A DNA stretch of 32,533 bases, taken from positions 1 through 32,533 of the forward strand of contig LGFL01000013.1 in assembly GCA_001508855.1 (NCBI GenBank), written 5' to 3'. Under the pieces are notes generated by a model. The model was given only the letters and a program-made list of their open reading frames with translations, had not been told where the DNA came from and did no database searches. Positions within the stretch are counted from its first letter, which is position 1. Every line of letters begins with the position of its first letter. Position numbers and translations under genes: made by a program. Shown piece after piece: positions 23,316 to 31,835 of this stretch. The stretch comes from Thermoanaerobacterales bacterium 50_218 (GTDB taxonomy: Bacteria > Bacillota > DSM-12270 > Thermacetogeniales > Thermacetogeniaceae).

Positions 23316-24014
23316 TCAGATCTCGCCGGTGATCACCAGGGTTTTCTCCTCGGTGTGGACGTTCTTAGCCCGGAAAGAAAAAGGAAGTTCTTGGGGACTG
23401 AAGCAGAAGCACAAATGGGAAGCCAGCTTCTGAACAAGCTCAGGTGGCAGAGACTTCCCCTCGACCTTGAGGTCAGTGGGAAAAAACTCAACCCCTCCGT
23501 CATCGAGAATGCGGAAATTCCCCCACAACTGGACGGAAAGAGAACTACCTAAAAAGTTCACCTTCCCCTCCAGACGAACACCGTCTGCATCAAGGTCGAG
23601 AAGCGGACTGGAGATCCCCTTCAAACCCGCCTTTTGCAAATAACCATTGAGGTCCTCCTCACTGACAACAACCTTGACCGCAATCGGGCCTCCGGTCTTA
23701 AAGGGCATCTCCTGCGATTCCCTCAGCTTCCACCACTGAAACTGGCTCTGAGGAAACCGCATCTGGAGAAGAGAAATGCGCATTCCCTCCTTGAGGGGAA
23801 GGTCGTAAAGATTCAGAATCACCTGATCGACGCCACCAAAAAGGAGCCGCGCTGCCGGAAAGACCACGACCTCGGCCTCGACTTTCCCCGGCCGAAGCTC
23901 GCTGGCAGTGATCACCTTCTCCAGAGAACTGGCGGCAAACCCAGGTAAAGTAAACTCACAAACGAGCAGGAAAACAAGAAACACCACGAGAATTCCGGCG
24001 ACGATCCTAGTCAT
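23316..24014 (-). CDS. DUF2993 (LmeA-like) exported protein
   Basis: This 232-residue protein has an N-terminal signal or anchor helix (MTRIVAGILVVFLVFLLVCE) and a DUF2993 fold of beta strands. Family features are the pattern VEAEVVVFPAARLLFGGVDQ near residue 45 and the late VKVEGK/LPPELVQKLASHL region. Mycobacterial LmeA binds phospholipid, and the fold resembles lipid-transfer proteins, so a role in envelope lipid handling is possible. ATG follows AAGG at spacing 5. It begins 12 bases after the prfB stop and is almost surely co-transcribed with it. Confidence 0.75.
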   Translation of the reverse strand: MTRIVAGILVVFLVFLLVCEFTLPGFAASSLEKVITASELRPGKVEAEVVVFPAARLLFGGVDQVILNLYDLPLKEGMRISLLQMRFPQSQFQWWKLRESQEMPFKTGGPIAVKVVVSEEDLNGYLQKAGLKGISSPLLDLDADGVRLEGKVNFLGSSLSVQLWGNFRILDDGGVEFFPTDLKVEGKSLPPELVQKLASHLCFCFSPQELPFSFRAKNVHTEEKTLVITGEI

Positions 24015-24026
24015 CTAAGCCTTCCC

Positions 24027-25134
24027 CTAATGGCCACGGCTGCCAAACTGCCGCAGGTAAGCTTCGATAAACTCATCGATCTCCCCATCCATCACCGCCT
24101 GGACGTTCCCTGTCTCCACCCCGGTCCTGTGGTCTTTGACAAGAGTGTACGGCTCGAAAACGTATGAGCGAATCTGGTTTCCCCAGGCGATTTCCCGCTG
24201 CTCTCCCCGCAAGCGGGCGATTTCCTCCTCTTTCTCCCGCCTCTTGAGTTCACTTAAGCGCGACTTCAAGACCTTCATCGCCCTGAGCTTGTTGGCGTGC
24301 TGAGAGCGCTCACTCTGGCACTGAACAACGATCCCAGTGGGAATGTGGGTGATCCTCACCGCAGAATCAGTCTTGTTGACGTGCTGCCCCCCGTGACCGC
24401 TCGCTCTGAAGGTGTCGATTCGCAGGTCATCAGGGTCGATCTCCACCTCGGACTCTTCCTCAATCTCCGGAATCACGTCAACGGAAGCAAAAGATGTGTG
24501 GCGCCTTCCTGAAGCATCAAAAGGAGAAATCCGGACAAGCCTGTGAACACCCTTTTCTGCCTTCAGATAGCCGTAGGCCTTGCGTCCGGAAATCAGGGCA
24601 GTAATGCTCTTGATCCCGGCTTCCTCCCCAGGCAGATAATCGAGGATTTCCACCTTGTAGCCGTGCTCCTGCGCCCAGCGGCTGTACATCCGAAAAAGCA
24701 TTTCAACCCAGTCCTGGGCCTCGGTCCCGCCGGCCCCAGCGTGGAGGGAGATAATCGCGTTCCTGTGGTCATAAGGCCCGCTGAAAAGCGTTTCTTCCTC
24801 CCACTTCTGAAGCTCTCGCTTCAAACTAGCGATTCCTTCATCCAACTCCCTCGCAAACTCCTGGTCACCTGAATCCTCGTAAAGCTCAAGGGTGACTTCA
24901 AGCTCCTCCAACTGTTCAGCAAGCCTTCTGTAGAACTCCAGGTCTTCCCTGAGTTGGGCCGCCTCCTGCATCACCTTCCCGGCCTTCTCCTGGTTTGACC
25001 AGAAGTCAGGTGCAGCCATCAGGGCCTCCAGCTTCCGGAGCTGGCTTTCCTTGCCGTTAATGTCAAAGAGAATCCCTCAATTCGTCGATTTGCGACTTCA
25101 GGTTCTCCAGTTCTTTCTTCCACTCACCTATCAC
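24027..25134 (-). CDS. prfB: Peptide chain release factor 2, with programmed +1 frameshift
   Basis: The full product (about 368 residues) needs a +1 frameshift. The first 23 codons run from GTG (25132-25134, AGGGG at spacing 5) to CTT, followed by an in-frame TGA (25063-25065). Skipping base 25065 joins them to the long frame beginning GAC at 25064. RF2 reads UGA and UAA stops. The SPF anticodon-like motif is in VRISPFDASGRRHTSF, and the catalytic GGQ is in GHGGQHVNKTDS. Because TGA is read by RF2 itself, low RF2 favours the shift, an autoregulation known across bacteria. An IS607-like element ends just upstream, so its native promoter may be displaced. Confidence 0.95.
25062..25077 (-). promoter_or_regulatory. 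prfB +1 frameshift site
   Basis: The minus-strand sequence AGGGATTCTCTTTGAC contains the slip codon CTT, the stop TGA and the following C, with an internal Shine-Dalgarno-like AGGG placed as in the E. coli site. This is the recognised RF2 autoregulatory signal. Confidence 0.95.
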
Positions 25135-25156
25135 TCTTACCCCTGGTTCAAAAAAC

Positions 25157-25166
25157 TTGACTGTTT
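25157..25166 (+). repeat. Right-end inverted repeat of the IS607-like element
   Basis: TTGACTGTTT here matches the reverse complement of 27772-27781 perfectly. The next bases (TTTACT) resemble the inward bases at the other end (ATAACT). Confidence 0.55.
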
Positions 25167-25600
25167 TTACTTTCAGCCAAGCCGGCCCCCAGACCAGGCA
25201 TTCGCCTCCTTTCGGATACTTGATTTGCCCCCGAGGGGTAGGGCGACAGGGGGCCTCGGCCCCGGGAGTCCCACCCGGAACCCGGACAAGGCGGTTCTCC
25301 GCCCTCTTGCCGCGGATCCAGCCCGCACGGACTCAACGGGGCGCGTAACACCCGCAGGTTGGGCTTCCCGTAGCAAGGGCAAAAGCCGCCCGGGCCGCTC
25401 TGTTAGAGACGGCCTACCGGTTTGTCCGACACCGGCTAAACGGGGTCACCGCAGCGCCAGGGCCAGCTCCTTGAAGTCGTGCCAGACGGAGTAATACGCC
25501 TCCTGCTGCTTTTGAGTGAGCCCGTTGTGTGCTTGAATTTTCCGCTCCAGCCGCCTCAAGAGAGCCCCAACCCTGCGGGTCATCCCTTCTCCTTCCCTCG
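25167..25600 (-). ncRNA. Probable omega/reRNA at the tnpB 3' end (extent approximate)
   Basis: The 311 bases between the prfB start and the tnpB stop contain no gene. They are very GC-rich and hairpin-dense: GGCCG-T-CTCT-AAC-AGAG-CGGCC (25393-25414), GGCGG-AGAA-CCGCC (25290-25303), GGGGCC-GA-GGCCCC (25250-25263) and a CCCC/GGGG hairpin near 25228-25238. TnpB guide RNAs are known to come from the tnpB 3' end and the element's right end, finishing in flanking DNA. The 5' limit inside tnpB is a guess. If the element ends at 25157, the guide segment would be the prfB leader. Confidence 0.5.
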
Positions 25601-27098
25601 GTAAAAAGTTGACCTTTTGGGTCAGGTTCTGCTTGATTTTGGCTACCAGCTGTTTAAGCTCTTTCGTTACCCGCTCCTTAAAGCCCATTGCCCGGCGGCC
25701 TATCACAAGAGCCGCCGCGCAGTGCACTGGGACGGCAAAGCGCCTCATGTACTTCCAGCAGCCGATAGTAGAGGTGTGCCGGGGAGGAGTGAGTTTGAAG
25801 GCTACCCCTTCTTTGACTGCCCTCCGGCACACCGCATCCACCATCTTCGCAAAAGGGAAATTCGAAGCCATCCGGTTGAACTCCCTGTTCGTGTCCAGCC
25901 TGTCCTTGCCGAAGTCCAGATCCTCCAGGGCGATGGGTTTGCCTAGGAAGAAGGCGGCATCTACCACTACCTTGGCTAAGACGCCTATTAGGTAGTTCCT
26001 CCGGAAGCCGGAAGCGTATGCAAGGTCGGGTACCCTGATGTAGAGGAAACCGTTCGGGTAAGTGATGGCCTGAAACTCCCCTTCGTACTTGCCCAGGTTG
26101 CCGGAATGAGGAACACTGAAGCCTTCCGGCCAGGGCTCAGGTTGGCCTGTAGGACCAACGTTGCACAAGGCCACACCGTCAGGGTTCGTGTCCACCGCCA
26201 GACAGCCTTCGGCAAAATCGGGTTCCGATACGTTACCCAGGTCAAACGGCAGGTGGACAAGGTAGCGCCCGTCCAGAGTGCGGATGAGTTCGACCGAGTA
26301 AAGCAGTTTCATAGCCACCCACATCCGCACCAGGTCCCGGTGCTTCTCCGGCAGCCACAGTTTTCCCTCTACCCTGGGAGCGCGGCTCATCTTCGGGCGG
26401 CCGAGGGCGTCTTCGCCCACTTGCTCTGAAAGGTGGGAGATGGTCACCGCCAGGCGGAATCCCCCATCCCGGTACGACACCTTCATGTTCGGGTTGCCGC
26501 CTTTGGTCTCGTCCCCCCGGCAGTAAAGGCGGTTTCTGCGGGCGGCACGCCACTCATCTCTTGAGGCACGGCCTCTGCAGACTTTCTTCCAGAGTCTTTT
26601 ACCTCCAAAGACCACCTTGGGGACGGTGCCGTTCTCCTGATGGATTTTCAGTTCGGCCAGCTTCTTTTCGAGGGAGGCGACACGGCTGTTCCGCCCTTTG
26701 ACTGCCAGACGGAGCTTTCCTATGGCTTCCGGAGCGGCGCCTTTTTCTTCTGCCTTCGCCAGCTTCCTCATGGCTTGACTGAGCTTCTTCCGTGCGCGGC
26801 CGAGCTTTTTCTCCGTTTCCTCAATCTCCAACTCCAAAAGCTCTTTCTGGGAATCCAGCACTGCCTGCGCTCTTAACCTGGCGTCGTCTGTATAGCGGGA
26901 GTTGAGCCCGAAGAGTTCCTGACCCAGCTTCTTGATCTCACCGCGCGGTGTGCCCTCCAGCAGCCGGTTGAACGCCCAGCGCTGGCAGGCGCAGAAGAGA
27001 CGCATTTCCGTCTCAAGAGGGTCTTCCTCGCCCCGGCCCCGCTTTTTTGACCGGAAGGCCGGGTAAACTTCCGGGAAGAACTCCCCACATACAGTCAT
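25446..27098 (-). CDS. tnpB: TnpB-family protein lacking a RuvC-III acidic residue
   Basis: This 550-residue protein belongs to the TnpB-related branch of IS605/IS607 accessory proteins. The ATG at 27096-27098 is preferred (AAGGA about 10 bases upstream, one base after the recombinase stop). An ATG 11 codons earlier overlaps the recombinase gene. A basic coiled-coil region (about 85-155) is inserted in the N-terminal half. RuvC-I Asp is seen in CLAVDTNPDGVAL (about D303) and RuvC-II Glu in IALEDLDFGKD (about E392). The region expected to hold the zinc ribbon and RuvC-III reads TSTIGCWKYMRRFAVPVHC and then AAALVIGRRAMG, with only two Cys and no acidic residue. RNA-guided cleavage is therefore doubtful. 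Confidence 0.85.
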   Translation of the reverse strand: MTVCGEFFPEVYPAFRSKKRGRGEEDPLETEMRLFCACQRWAFNRLLEGTPRGEIKKLGQELFGLNSRYTDDARLRAQAVLDSQKELLELEIEETEKKLGRARKKLSQAMRKLAKAEEKGAAPEAIGKLRLAVKGRNSRVASLEKKLAELKIHQENGTVPKVVFGGKRLWKKVCRGRASRDEWRAARRNRLYCRGDETKGGNPNMKVSYRDGGFRLAVTISHLSEQVGEDALGRPKMSRAPRVEGKLWLPEKHRDLVRMWVAMKLLYSVELIRTLDGRYLVHLPFDLGNVSEPDFAEGCLAVDTNPDGVALCNVGPTGQPEPWPEGFSVPHSGNLGKYEGEFQAITYPNGFLYIRVPDLAYASGFRRNYLIGVLAKVVVDAAFFLGKPIALEDLDFGKDRLDTNREFNRMASNFPFAKMVDAVCRRAVKEGVAFKLTPPRHTSTIGCWKYMRRFAVPVHCAAALVIGRRAMGFKERVTKELKQLVAKIKQNLTQKVNFLPREGEGMTRRVGALLRRLERKIQAHNGLTQKQQEAYYSVWHDFKELALALR

Positions 27099-27099
27099 G

Positions 27100-27746
27100 C
27101 TAAATTTGTCCTTCCCCTGCTTCTTCAGCATCCCTTACCAGCTCCCGGAAGCCCTGCCGGATTTTCCTCCCACCCCTCGCGCCATACAGCCGGGCCGAAA
27201 AGAAAGTCACTATCGCTAACAAATCTTGGACCAACTCCGTGCGCGCATCCTCAGGCTCTTTCTGTGAGGTGATTTCTATTTCCATACCGCAGTACTTCAA
27301 ATGGCGCTCCAAGGCATACCCGAACCTCGCCAGCCGGTCGGGGTATTCGATAAGCAGTTTCTTGAACTCGCCCCTTTCAGCTGACTTCAACACCCGCTCC
27401 AGGCCCCGGCGGTTCTGGTCTAAACCTGAAGCCACGTCCGAATACTCCGCTACTACACGGTAGCCCTTCTCCTGTGCATATGCCCGTAGCCTTTCCATCT
27501 GGCGCTCCAAATTTCCGGCATCGGCCTGCTTCTTAGTGGACACCCGGGCATAGAGGACAACCACGTCCGGTTCTACCTTCATCCCTCCCGTCCCTAAAAT
27601 GCGGTTGATTTCCTCCACCGGGTACCTCCGCATGTACGTGTGGGCAAACGCACAGGTCTAATCAAGCCCTGCTTCTCCCATGCCCGGAGGCGGTTCGGGT
27701 GTACGCCTAGCCTCTTCCCCACTTCTCCAATGGATAAGAGTTCCAT
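27100..27746 (-). pseudogene. tnpA: IS607-type serine recombinase, frameshifted between HTH and catalytic domain
   Basis: A MerR-like helix-turn-helix starts at ATG 27744-27746 (MELLSIGEVGKRLGVHPNRL, then RAWEKQGLIRPVRLP) but runs into TAG at 27594. The catalytic domain lies in another frame from about 27633 (MRRYPVEEINRILGTGG, then VVLYARVSTKKQ with the nucleophilic Ser, and EYPDRLARFGY). In intact IS607 TnpA these parts are one chain, with RRYPVEE directly after the HTH. A single-base frameshift near 27633-27650 separates them. No slippery heptamer is visible, so a disabling mutation is likelier than programmed shifting. The catalytic part alone might be made from ATG 27633, but it has no ribosome site. 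Confidence 0.75.
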
Positions 27747-27771
27747 GCTTCTACACTAGCAAATCAGTTAT

Positions 27772-27781
27772 AAACAGTCAA
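27772..27781 (-). repeat. Left-end inverted repeat of the IS607-like element
   Basis: On the minus strand this reads TTGACTGTTT, identical to the plus-strand right-end repeat at 25157-25166. It also lies where a -35 box of the recombinase promoter could be, 25 bases before the HTH start codon. Confidence 0.55.
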
Positions 27782-27832
27782 CTACAGTATTCTTCTTCGT
27801 AGCTGCTGCGAACCTCCTTTAGCTTTTTCCCA

Positions 27833-28963
27833 TTAGCGGCTTTTTTCCAAAAGAAAGCGCGGCTTTTTGTTGATCTCTGCCTGGAGGCGCGCCTGGTGGA
27901 AGTTTTCCGGAATCGTGCCACCGAAGCCATAGCCGTACCTGATCTCGAAACCAGTACGCACCCTCACGGCATCAGCAATCCTGGCGATCATCTGCTTTAA
28001 GTAGTTCTCATCATTCCCCCTGGCGATCACCGCGTAGGCATCACCCTCGATCAAGGCGACGAGGTCACGCTCCCTTCCTGAACGCTCTGCCTGCAAGAGG
28101 GAACGAATCAATTGCAGAATCGATATCTTGAGATTCTGGATCTCGTATTCAGTATGCAGTTTGACGAAGCTCCTAAAGGCGCGGAGGTTCAAAAGAACCA
28201 CCGGCTCATTCCCTGTCAGCGAAACATCGAGCACCTGCAACCTGGGATCACTGGCAGTGGCAACCCCGATCACCAGGTCGCGGACAACCTCGTCTTCGAT
28301 CTGGTGGGGCTCCTGGGTGAGGTTGATCCGGGCCCGAAACTTGCGCTCTATGGCGCACAACTGGTCGAGCATGGCAACAACCTGGGCGAGGGTGCTGCCA
28401 GGCGCGGTGTACTGCTCAGGATTGTAACTGATGATGTCCATCCGCACAAACCTGCTCAGGCGGAGGGCGTCCCCGACAACATCGAGAACCTGTGGCCTGA
28501 TCTTCACATGGTGGTGCATCGCAATCGCTTCCACAATCTCCTCAGGAATCCCGTAATTGAAGGCGATCTCCACGCTTCTGGAAACGTGGTCGTGGAGCGG
28601 AGACTTCCACTCCACCCACTTCATTCCTGGGAAGGCACGCACGAGATCGGGAACCCTCGTCTTCGTCACCAGGGAGGCATCGAAGAACCTGTCATCGATC
28701 TCTTTTCCTTTACCGAGATCGTGAAAAATGACCGCAGTCACCAGGTCATCCCTGGTAATTCCGAGAACCTCAAAAACCCCTTCTGGGAGAGTGCTCACCA
28801 ACTCTACCATCCGCACCACGTGGTGCAACTGGTTTTCCCCGACAGAAACCACATCTGCAAGATCGAAGAGTTCCTCGACCTCCTGAAAGCGTTCGAGGTA
28901 AGGCTGAAGTTGCGGTTTAATCACCCCCAGCAGGGTCTCCAGGAATCGCTCCCTTCCCTCCAT
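27833..28963 (-). CDS. HD-domain protein with possible degenerate GGDEF-like C-terminus
   Basis: This 376-residue soluble protein has an HD phosphohydrolase domain (about residues 45-200). Metal ligands are visible: H-x-V in LHHVV, HD in FHDLGKG, then LHDH and AMHHHVK. The C-terminal part (about 275-370) ends with EGDAYAVIARG and GFEIRYGYGFGG, faintly like a degenerate GGDEF fold, but this is uncertain. HD proteins cleave nucleotides or cyclic dinucleotides; no substrate can be named. The ATG at 28961-28963 is 11 bases after GGGAG. A GTG six codons earlier (28981) has no clear ribosome site. It lies just downstream of secA (66 bases) and is probably co-transcribed. The IS607-like element lies immediately beyond its stop. 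Confidence 0.75.
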   Translation of the reverse strand: MEGRERFLETLLGVIKPQLQPYLERFQEVEELFDLADVVSVGENQLHHVVRMVELVSTLPEGVFEVLGITRDDLVTAVIFHDLGKGKEIDDRFFDASLVTKTRVPDLVRAFPGMKWVEWKSPLHDHVSRSVEIAFNYGIPEEIVEAIAMHHHVKIRPQVLDVVGDALRLSRFVRMDIISYNPEQYTAPGSTLAQVVAMLDQLCAIERKFRARINLTQEPHQIEDEVVRDLVIGVATASDPRLQVLDVSLTGNEPVVLLNLRAFRSFVKLHTEYEIQNLKISILQLIRSLLQAERSGRERDLVALIEGDAYAVIARGNDENYLKQMIARIADAVRVRTGFEIRYGYGFGGTIPENFHQARLQAEINKKPRFLLEKSR

Positions 28964-29029
28964 TTCTGATCCCGCTCCCACTCCGTTTTTTGATTATTTA
29001 GCCATCAGAAAGCCAGATTCCTGCCCCCT

Positions 29030-31696
29030 TCAAACAATTCTTCCACAACAGTGCTTGTATTTTTTGCCACTGCCACAAGGGCAGGGGTCATTCCTTCCCA
29101 CCCGCTTGCTGCGCACTGGCTGGCGGGGCTTTTCCTCACCCCGGTTTTCCGAGACTTGCCTGCGCGGCGTCCTCTCGGGAACCACCCGGACGCGGAAGAG
29201 ATAGCGGACCACATCTTCCCGAATGCTGGCGATCATTTCCTGAAACATCTTGTAGGCCTCGAACTTGTATTCTACAAGGGGGTCGGAGTGACCGTAGGCG
29301 CGGAGGCCGATCCCCTGGCGCAGTTGATCCATCGCATCGATGTGGTCGATCCACTTGGAGTCGACCACTCTGAGCAGAATCATCCGCTCCAGTTCCCGCA
29401 TCATCTCAGAGCCGAATTCTTCTTCACGGGCGCGCCAGTGGTCGAGAGCCTCCTGTAAAAGCCTCTGCTGCAACTCTTCTTTCGTCTCCACATCCTGGAG
29501 ATCCTCCACCCGGAGGGAGCCAGGTCTCAAGAACAACTGTTCGCCAAATCTAATCAAGCCACTGAGGTCCCAATCCTCCGGATACTTGCTCTCACCGGTG
29601 AACCTCTCGACAGCATCTGCCACCACTTTTTCGATCATGTCCTTGATGGTTTCCCTGAGGTCTTCCCCCATCAGGACACGGCGTCGCTGCTCGTAGATTA
29701 CTTCCCTCTGCTTGTTGATCACGTCATCGTACTCAAGAACATGTTTCCGCAGTTCAAAGTTGCGGTTCTCCACCTTCTTCTGAGCAGCCTCGATGGAACG
29801 GGTTACCAGAGGGTGCTCGATGGGAACAGAGTCATCCATCCCCAATTTGTCCATAAGCCCGGCAATATTATCGGAACCGAAGAGGCGCATTAGGTCATCC
29901 TCCAGGGAAACGTAGAACCTGGAAGAACCAGGGTCTCCTTGGCGACCCGCCCTTCCCCGCAACTGGTTGTCGATTCTCCTGCTCTCGTGACGCTCAGTCC
30001 CGATCACGTGAAGGCCACCTAGGGCAACCACCTTCTTGTGCTCCTCATCGGTCTGCTTCTTGAACTCAGCCACCAGTTTCCTGTACTTTTCCCTGGCCTC
30101 GGCAACCTCAGGGGACGAGGGCTCACCAAACTCCGCAGCCTCGGCAACAACCTCAGAAGGATAACCCTGACGCTCCAATTCTTCCTTGGCCATGTATTCA
30201 GGGTTGCCCCCGAGCAGGATGTCGGTTCCTCTACCTGCCATATTGGTGGCGATGGTGACCATCCCCACCCTGCCAGCCTGAGCGATGATCTTCGCCTCCT
30301 GCTCATGGTGCTTGGCATTGAGCACCTGGTGAGGAATTCCCCGCTTTTTCAGCATCCTGCTCAACATTTCCGACTTCTCGATGGAAACCGTTCCTACGAG
30401 GACCGGCTGACCGCGCCGGTAGCACTCCTCAATCTCCCGGACAACTGCTTCGAACTTACCCTTTTCCGTGCGGTAGACCACATCAGGGTAATCCACTCGG
30501 ATCATCGGCTTGTGGGTAGGGATAACCACCACATCGAGACCGTAAATCTTCCTGAACTCTTCCTCCTCAGTTGCCGCCGTTCCGGTCATCCCTGCAAGTT
30601 TCTCGTACATCCGGAAGTAGTTCTGGAAGGTGATCGTTGCCAAAGTCTGCGACTCCCGCTCGATGCGGACCCCTTCTTTAGCTTCAATCGCCTGGTGCAG
30701 GCCGTCACTGAACCTCCTGCCGAACATCAGGCGGCCGGTAAACTCATCGACAATGATCACCTTGCCGTCTTTAACGACGTAATCGCGGTCACGCTTCATC
30801 AAAGCGTGAGCCTTCAGACCCTGGTAAACGTGGTGGGCAAGCTCAAGGTTGGACTCATCAGAAAGGTTCTCAATCCCCAAGAGTTTTTCGACCTTATGGA
30901 CTCCCTCTTCGGTGAGAGAGACGGTATGGGCCTTTTCATCAACCTGGTAGTCAACCCCTGCCTTGAGCTTGGGGATAATCCTGGCGATCCGGTAGTAGAG
31001 TTCTGTCGGTTTATCCGAGGGCCCAGAGATGATCAACGGTGTCCGCGCCTCATCAATGAGAATGCTGTCGACCTCGTCGATGATGGCGTAGTGGAGTTCC
31101 CTCTGCACCAACTCGGAGGCGTGAAGTGCCATATTGTCGCGGAGATAGTCGAAACCGAACTCATTGTTGGTCCCGTAGGTGACATCTGCGGCATAGGCGC
31201 GCTGCCGCTCGGGAATATCCATCCCGTGGACAATGAGACCCACAGAAAGGCCGAGGAAGCGGTAGACTCCCCCCATCCACTCGCTGTCCCGACGCGCCAG
31301 GTAGTCGTTGACAGTGACGATGTGGACACCCCTTCCGGTGAGGGCGTTCAGGTAAGCGGGCATCGTCGCCACAAGGGTCTTTCCTTCACCTGTCTTCATT
31401 TCGGCAATCCGGCCCTGGTGAAGGACGATCCCCCCCATCAACTGAACGTCAAAGGGACGCATTCCCAGAACCCGACGTGCCGCCTCCCGGACGACGGCAA
31501 AAGCCTCGGGAAGGAGGTCATCGAGGGTCTCGCCTTCAGCCAGCCGAGCTTTAAACTCATCGGTCTTCGCTCTCAACTGCTGGTCACTCAGGGCTTTGAT
31601 CTCTGGTTCGAGAGCATTGATCTGGTCCACGATTTTCTGGAGCTTCTTGATCTCCCTCGCATTATCATCGAAAAGGTTGCGGAGAACACCAAGCAA
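29030..31696 (-). CDS. secA: Preprotein translocase ATPase SecA
   Basis: This 888-residue motor drives protein export through SecYEG. Walker A is in [17 protein letters not shown], the DEAD-like motif in [11 protein letters not shown], and the second helicase domain has [16 protein letters not shown] and [13 protein letters not shown]. The zinc-binding C-terminal tail [13 protein letters not shown], which contacts SecB or ribosomes, is present. TTG at 31694-31696 is chosen: it gives the typical [19 protein letters not shown] and lies 8 bases after AGAAGG. The ATG and GTG just upstream are too close to that site. It follows hpf, separated by a terminator, in the order hpf-secA-(HD)-prfB conserved in Firmicutes. 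Confidence 0.98.
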   Translation of the reverse strand: MLGVLRNLFDDNAREIKKLQKIVDQINALEPEIKALSDQQLRAKTDEFKARLAEGETLDDLLPEAFAVVREAARRVLGMRPFDVQLMGGIVLHQGRIAEMKTGEGKTLVATMPAYLNALTGRGVHIVTVNDYLARRDSEWMGGVYRFLGLSVGLIVHGMDIPERQRAYAADVTYGTNNEFGFDYLRDNMALHASELVQRELHYAIIDEVDSILIDEARTPLIISGPSDKPTELYYRIARIIPKLKAGVDYQVDEKAHTVSLTEEGVHKVEKLLGIENLSDESNLELAHHVYQGLKAHALMKRDRDYVVKDGKVIIVDEFTGRLMFGRRFSDGLHQAIEAKEGVRIERESQTLATITFQNYFRMYEKLAGMTGTAATEEEEFRKIYGLDVVVIPTHKPMIRVDYPDVVYRTEKGKFEAVVREIEECYRRGQPVLVGTVSIEKSEMLSRMLKKRGIPHQVLNAKHHEQEAKIIAQAGRVGMVTIATNMAGRGTDILLGGNPEYMAKEELERQGYPSEVVAEAAEFGEPSSPEVAEAREKYRKLVAEFKKQTDEEHKKVVALGGLHVIGTERHESRRIDNQLRGRAGRQGDPGSSRFYVSLEDDLMRLFGSDNIAGLMDKLGMDDSVPIEHPLVTRSIEAAQKKVENRNFELRKHVLEYDDVINKQREVIYEQRRRVLMGEDLRETIKDMIEKVVADAVERFTGESKYPEDWDLSGLIRFGEQLFLRPGSLRVEDLQDVETKEELQQRLLQEALDHWRAREEEFGSEMMRELERMILLRVVDSKWIDHIDAMDQLRQGIGLRAYGHSDPLVEYKFEAYKMFQEMIASIREDVVRYLFRVRVVPERTPRRQVSENRGEEKPRQPVRSKRVGRNDPCPCGSGKKYKHCCGRIV

Positions 31697-31766
31697 AATC
31701 ATCACCTTCTTTTCCTAAAAACCGCTTCCATTTTAGCACCACTCTATTTTTCTGGCAAGGAAAGGG

Positions 31767-31795
31767 TTCAAAAGGGGCCTCTTGTTGGCCCCTTT
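31767..31795 (-). terminator. Terminator between hpf and secA
   Basis: On the minus strand a perfect 9-bp stem, AAAGGGGCC (arm 31787-31795) with GGCCCCTTT (arm 31771-31779), and a 7-base loop, is followed by TTGAACCC. The U-tract is short, so termination may be partial, letting some hpf transcripts continue into secA. Confidence 0.7.
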
Positions 31796-31835
31796 GCCCA
31801 TCTTCGATATACCCAACATTCTCTTTTTCCATTTG

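Larger units (their letters stand above)
25157..27781 (-). mobile_element. IS607-like insertion element (serine recombinase + TnpB)
   Basis: The element carries a broken serine recombinase gene and a tnpB-family gene, co-oriented and nearly touching. Its limits are proposed from a 10-bp inverted match, TTGACTGTTT at 25157-25166 and its complement at 27772-27781, which extends imperfectly inward. The proposed length is about 2.6 kb. It separates prfB from the HD-domain gene and secA, an interval where secA and prfB are often adjacent. IS607 elements usually have poorly defined ends, so the exact limits are inference. Confidence 0.7.

Noticed and set aside
22370-23332. 320-codon open frame on plus across the YitT gene
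   Set aside because: Antisense to a recognised membrane-protein gene, with no family signature and no ribosome site.
25393-25414. GC-rich hairpins considered as a CRISPR repeat or rho-independent terminator
   Set aside because: The hairpins differ from one another, are not regularly spaced and lack U-tracts; a TnpB right-end RNA explains them better.
28112-28969. 285-codon open frame on plus across the HD gene
   Set aside because: Antisense to an HD domain with intact metal ligands, and no independent support.
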